Assembly (NCBI GenBank): GCA_963667455.2
Contig: CAXXFR010000002.1
Coordinates: 62,001-126,000, forward strand
Direction: 5' to 3'
From: Bin55 sp963667455
GTDB taxonomy: Bacteria; Pseudomonadota; Gammaproteobacteria; Pseudomonadales; Azotimanducaceae
DNA length: 64,000 nt
Shown: positions 61,476 through 64,000 of the stretch, piece by piece
Layout of the letters: every line of letters begins with the position of its first letter
Position numbering within the stretch: the first letter of the stretch is position 1
Notes under the pieces: model-generated
The model's database searches: none
What the model was told of the DNA's origin: nothing
Seen by the model: the letters and a program-made list of their open reading frames with translations, nothing else
Position numbers and translations under genes: made by a program

Positions 61476-63371
61476 TTACTCAGCAAATCGCTTGGCCATG
61501 GAGAAGCGGATGGCCGCGGATTTCGCTAAGAGTGCTCGGTCCTCGCTGAGCACAAAACGCCGATCAATGAGTTCATCAATGACTCTACGAGACTTTCTCT
61601 GGTAGTCGGACTTGCGATACGTGCCGACGAGAGACTTTTCGAATCTCGTCAGACCCACGAAGGTAGCCGCCTGAGTCGGTGCACCCTGATCCGGACCGCG
61701 TGGATTCCAACCAGTGTGGACCCCCAAAGGCACCGCTACATCCGGTAGCCGAATGCCCGCCGACTCATTCAAGCTGTCATCGACGTTGCACACCATTGAG
61801 GGGTATCGCTGCCCTTGTTTAGCTGGAAACTTGCATATCCCCTGGTCCGCTTGATCGCCCAGTTGCAAGGTGCTGAGACCAGTCAGGACTTCAGGATCGG
61901 GCAAGTGTTCGAATCGTCCAGATTCTGCAAATTTTCGTATGACGGTGTCTCTGCTGACCAGAGAACCAGTGGCAACTCTAGGAACCTTCGAAACAGGAGG
62001 TGCGGCGTTGCCTTCGATCCAATTGACCAAGTTCATCAACGCACATCGAATCAACGGAGTGTAGGAGACGGTATTCATCGTGTAGCGCACCCTCTCTCCG
62101 GTTAATGCGAATTGGTCGGTCAACGGCACTATTGCGTTGATGTGATGCGTTCCCGCAAACAAATAGAGTCTCTCATTCGGAGACTGTTGAACATCTGTGA
62201 GGCCATCCGTTGACACATGGGCCAATGCGGCATCTCCTCGCCAGTACTCCCACGAGGTATTGGTAATGAACACCTTAGGCAGATTCGAGCGGTCTCGATA
62301 GAGTCCATCTCGGTTGCCCGTCAGAGAATCAGTCGTCGTAGCTCCTGCAAAGGGAAAGAGCTGTCCGCATGCAGGCACTCCCATGCTTGAAGGTTGTGCA
62401 AATCGATGATTGAAGTCGCCACGCTGAGCTCCGGCGATATGCGGCAACATACCGTCGATGGCAGTTTCACCAGTCTCGGACCGATAGAGCCCTTCGTAGA
62501 GCATGTGCCGGAGCACTCTGCCAGTCTGCGATGCACCAAATGCAACCACGTGAGGAGGCGGGGCCGATCCGCCAGGATATTGATCCGATCGAAAACAGGC
62601 CGCGGCATCCCGCAAGGCCAACAGTCCCAATCCAACAACGGGTGCACCCTCGGTTCGATAGACCAACGTATAGAACCTTCCTGCTTGAAAGCCAGTTCGA
62701 GCCCAAACGTGATCAGGCCTCTCGTCGATTCCACCTTCGACTAGACGACCAAACCCCCAGTCCTCTCTCGACCACAATTGATGCTCCGCATGAGTGTGCT
62801 CCCGTTCATACAAAGCTGCAAACGCTGACTTCCCTTGAGTTGGGCGGTACGATGCCGGCCCCAGTTGCCCAACGAAGATGCTGTCCGAAGCCTGAGAAGG
62901 CTGTACTTGGCAGACAACCTCTCCTTGAAGTCGCTTGCCATCTTCACACGCTTCAGGAACGTCGAGCTTCATTCCTGGTGCATCGAACTGCCAACCAACC
63001 GACAGCAACGCCAATCCGTTCTCGAATAGAAACCCATCGCCAGGCGAGCAGGGATCCTCGGCAACGTCCTGCAGTCGGGCTTGATTGAACATTCGAAAGG
63101 AAATTCGATTTCCACGATTGGGTACTTCAAGCAAGAGGCAACGAGGCTGCTTCTCGCTCGGCTTAATCAGTGTGAAGTCCCCGTTGAAGTGCACCATTCC
63201 ACCTTCACGAGGAGCAAGCTCGATGTCAACAATTCCCGCGTTAGACGGATCCAGAGGGTCCACTGCATAGTGAAGTTTGCCGTCGATACGTTCGTAGCCG
63301 CCGTATGCTCCGAACTCTCGACCTTCCGCGTAAGCTTGCCTGCGGGTGATTTCGATTTGGACTACCGCCAC
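61476..63371 (-). CDS. Alpha/beta hydrolase-domain protein (Abhydrolase_10-like)
   Basis: A 631-residue protein of the large alpha/beta-hydrolase-domain family (PF20091-type). The nucleophile elbow is likely GASQTGRVLRHML, and the N-terminal REFGAYGGYERIDGKLHYAVDP and GSLVSRD, GVHTGWNPR segments fit the family. Many members are exported, but no signal peptide is seen here. Start GTG 63371 has AGGA about nine bases upstream. Substrate unknown. Confidence 0.85.
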   Translation of the reverse strand: MAVVQIEITRRQAYAEGREFGAYGGYERIDGKLHYAVDPLDPSNAGIVDIELAPREGGMVHFNGDFTLIKPSEKQPRCLLLEVPNRGNRISFRMFNQARLQDVAEDPCSPGDGFLFENGLALLSVGWQFDAPGMKLDVPEACEDGKRLQGEVVCQVQPSQASDSIFVGQLGPASYRPTQGKSAFAALYEREHTHAEHQLWSREDWGFGRLVEGGIDERPDHVWARTGFQAGRFYTLVYRTEGAPVVGLGLLALRDAAACFRSDQYPGGSAPPPHVVAFGASQTGRVLRHMLYEGLYRSETGETAIDGMLPHIAGAQRGDFNHRFAQPSSMGVPACGQLFPFAGATTTDSLTGNRDGLYRDRSNLPKVFITNTSWEYWRGDAALAHVSTDGLTDVQQSPNERLYLFAGTHHINAIVPLTDQFALTGERVRYTMNTVSYTPLIRCALMNLVNWIEGNAAPPVSKVPRVATGSLVSRDTVIRKFAESGRFEHLPDPEVLTGLSTLQLGDQADQGICKFPAKQGQRYPSMVCNVDDSLNESAGIRLPDVAVPLGVHTGWNPRGPDQGAPTQAATFVGLTRFEKSLVGTYRKSDYQRKSRRVIDELIDRRFVLSEDRALLAKSAAIRFSMAKRFAE

Positions 63372-63468
63372 GACTTGATCCTGTCAACACTGAATTTCGC
63401 GCACTGTCGCCAGCCAGAGCCAGAAAGGGCTTGAATTAAAATGACGCAGCACCTCATATAGTCTTTGA

Positions 63469-64000
63469 ATGCCTACCACCGACTCCTCGCCAGAATCGCT
63501 CGTACAACGGGAGTACGAAGCCGGATTTGTAACTGACATTGTGTCAAAAAACCTTCCTCCGGGTCTCACCGAGGATGTGGTTCGGCAGATTTCCGCCATC
63601 AAGGAAGAGCCGGAGTGGCTCACCGAATGGCGTCTCGACGCGTTGCGTCGCTGGACACAGATGTCCGAACCGAAATGGGCTCACGTCAAGTTTCCACCGA
63701 TCGACTACCAGGCAATTTCGTACTTTTCCGCACCCAAGGGAGACAGTCCGAAAAGTCTGGACGAAGTTGACCCGGAACTGCTGAGAACGTACGAGAAGCT
63801 GGGCATTCCGCTACACGAACAGAAGCTCCTCGCCGGAGTGAAGGAAGAGTCGGAGCAACCACAGGTTGCAGTCGATGCCATTTTCGACAGCGTGTCAATT
63901 GCGACAACCTTCAAGGAAACCTTGAAAGATCACGGTGTTGTGTTCTGTTCATTCTCGGAAGCAGTACAGAACCACCCCGAAATCGTGAAGAAGTACATTG
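63469..64000 (+). CDS. sufB: Fe-S cluster assembly protein SufB (3' end outside window)
   Basis: SufB is the scaffold subunit of the SufBC2D complex. The first 177 residues are present and fit the family: LVQREYEAGFVTDI near the start, EPEWLTEWRLDALRRW, then FPPIDYQAISYFSAPK and HGVVFCSFSEAV. Start ATG 63469. sufC and sufD would be expected downstream. No IscR-type regulator gene lies directly upstream. Confidence 0.96.
   Translation, partial: MPTTDSSPESLVQREYEAGFVTDIVSKNLPPGLTEDVVRQISAIKEEPEWLTEWRLDALRRWTQMSEPKWAHVKFPPIDYQAISYFSAPKGDSPKSLDEVDPELLRTYEKLGIPLHEQKLLAGVKEESEQPQVAVDAIFDSVSIATTFKETLKDHGVVFCSFSEAVQNHPEIVKKYI

Overview
The window looks like chromosomal DNA from an uncultivated, free-living gammaproteobacterium. 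The main evidence is gene order. dksA-gluQRS-(sigma-54-type regulator)-pcnB-panBC and hrcA-grpE-dnaK-dnaJ-dapB-carAB-greA // ftsH-glmM-tpiA-secG-tRNA-Leu-tRNA-fMet-rimP-nusA-infB-rbfA-truB-rpsO-pnp are the arrangements known from Pseudomonas-like gammaproteobacteria. recN-bamE near ratA-rnfH and smpB fits the same group. About a third of the genes start with GTG or TTG, and two seem to use even rarer starts.

Layout. 1-12.8 kb (+ strand): an unusual dksA whose zinc-finger domain sits behind a very long Lys/Ala/Thr/Ser repeat tail, then gluQRS, a degenerate CbrB-like regulator, an inserted XRE/ImmA gene with a possible HsdM scrap, pcnB, panB, panC, pgi and acs. 12.8-38.7 kb (- strand): the translation/RNA operon (pnp back to tRNA-fMet), the envelope/protease block (secG, tpiA, glmM, ftsH) and the chaperone/carbamoyl-phosphate block (greA back to hrcA). 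dnaK and ftsH are both preceded by sigma-32-like promoters. folK, folP, yhbY and rlmE are missing from their usual places. 38.8-45.5 kb: recN, bamE, an orphan secreted protein, rnfH, ratA, an SLC6-type transporter, an orphan small protein and smpB.

45.5-64 kb is more accessory. It holds an SDR and a 2-hydroxyacid dehydrogenase, a HAD phosphatase, and a three-gene cluster with the order and families of rhizobial sqdB-sqdD-sqdC (sulfolipid synthesis). Next come a DUF5916 outer-membrane protein and a four-gene membrane module (DUF1538, DUF1538, PII-like, CBS). A broken D12-class DNA adenine methyltransferase follows, then tRNA-Arg(CCT), a TIGR04282/TIGR04283 glycosyltransferase pair, a membrane-anchored orphan, a DUF1761 protein, an alpha/beta hydrolase and the 5' end of sufB.

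The points most worth following up are the histone-H1-like DksA fusion, the DUF1538-PII-CBS module, the sulfolipid cluster, the pseudo-AAA+ regulator at the CbrB position, and the two conserved genes with no ATG, GTG or TTG in front of their conserved N-termini. Calls rest on reading protein motifs and gene order; no database search was run.
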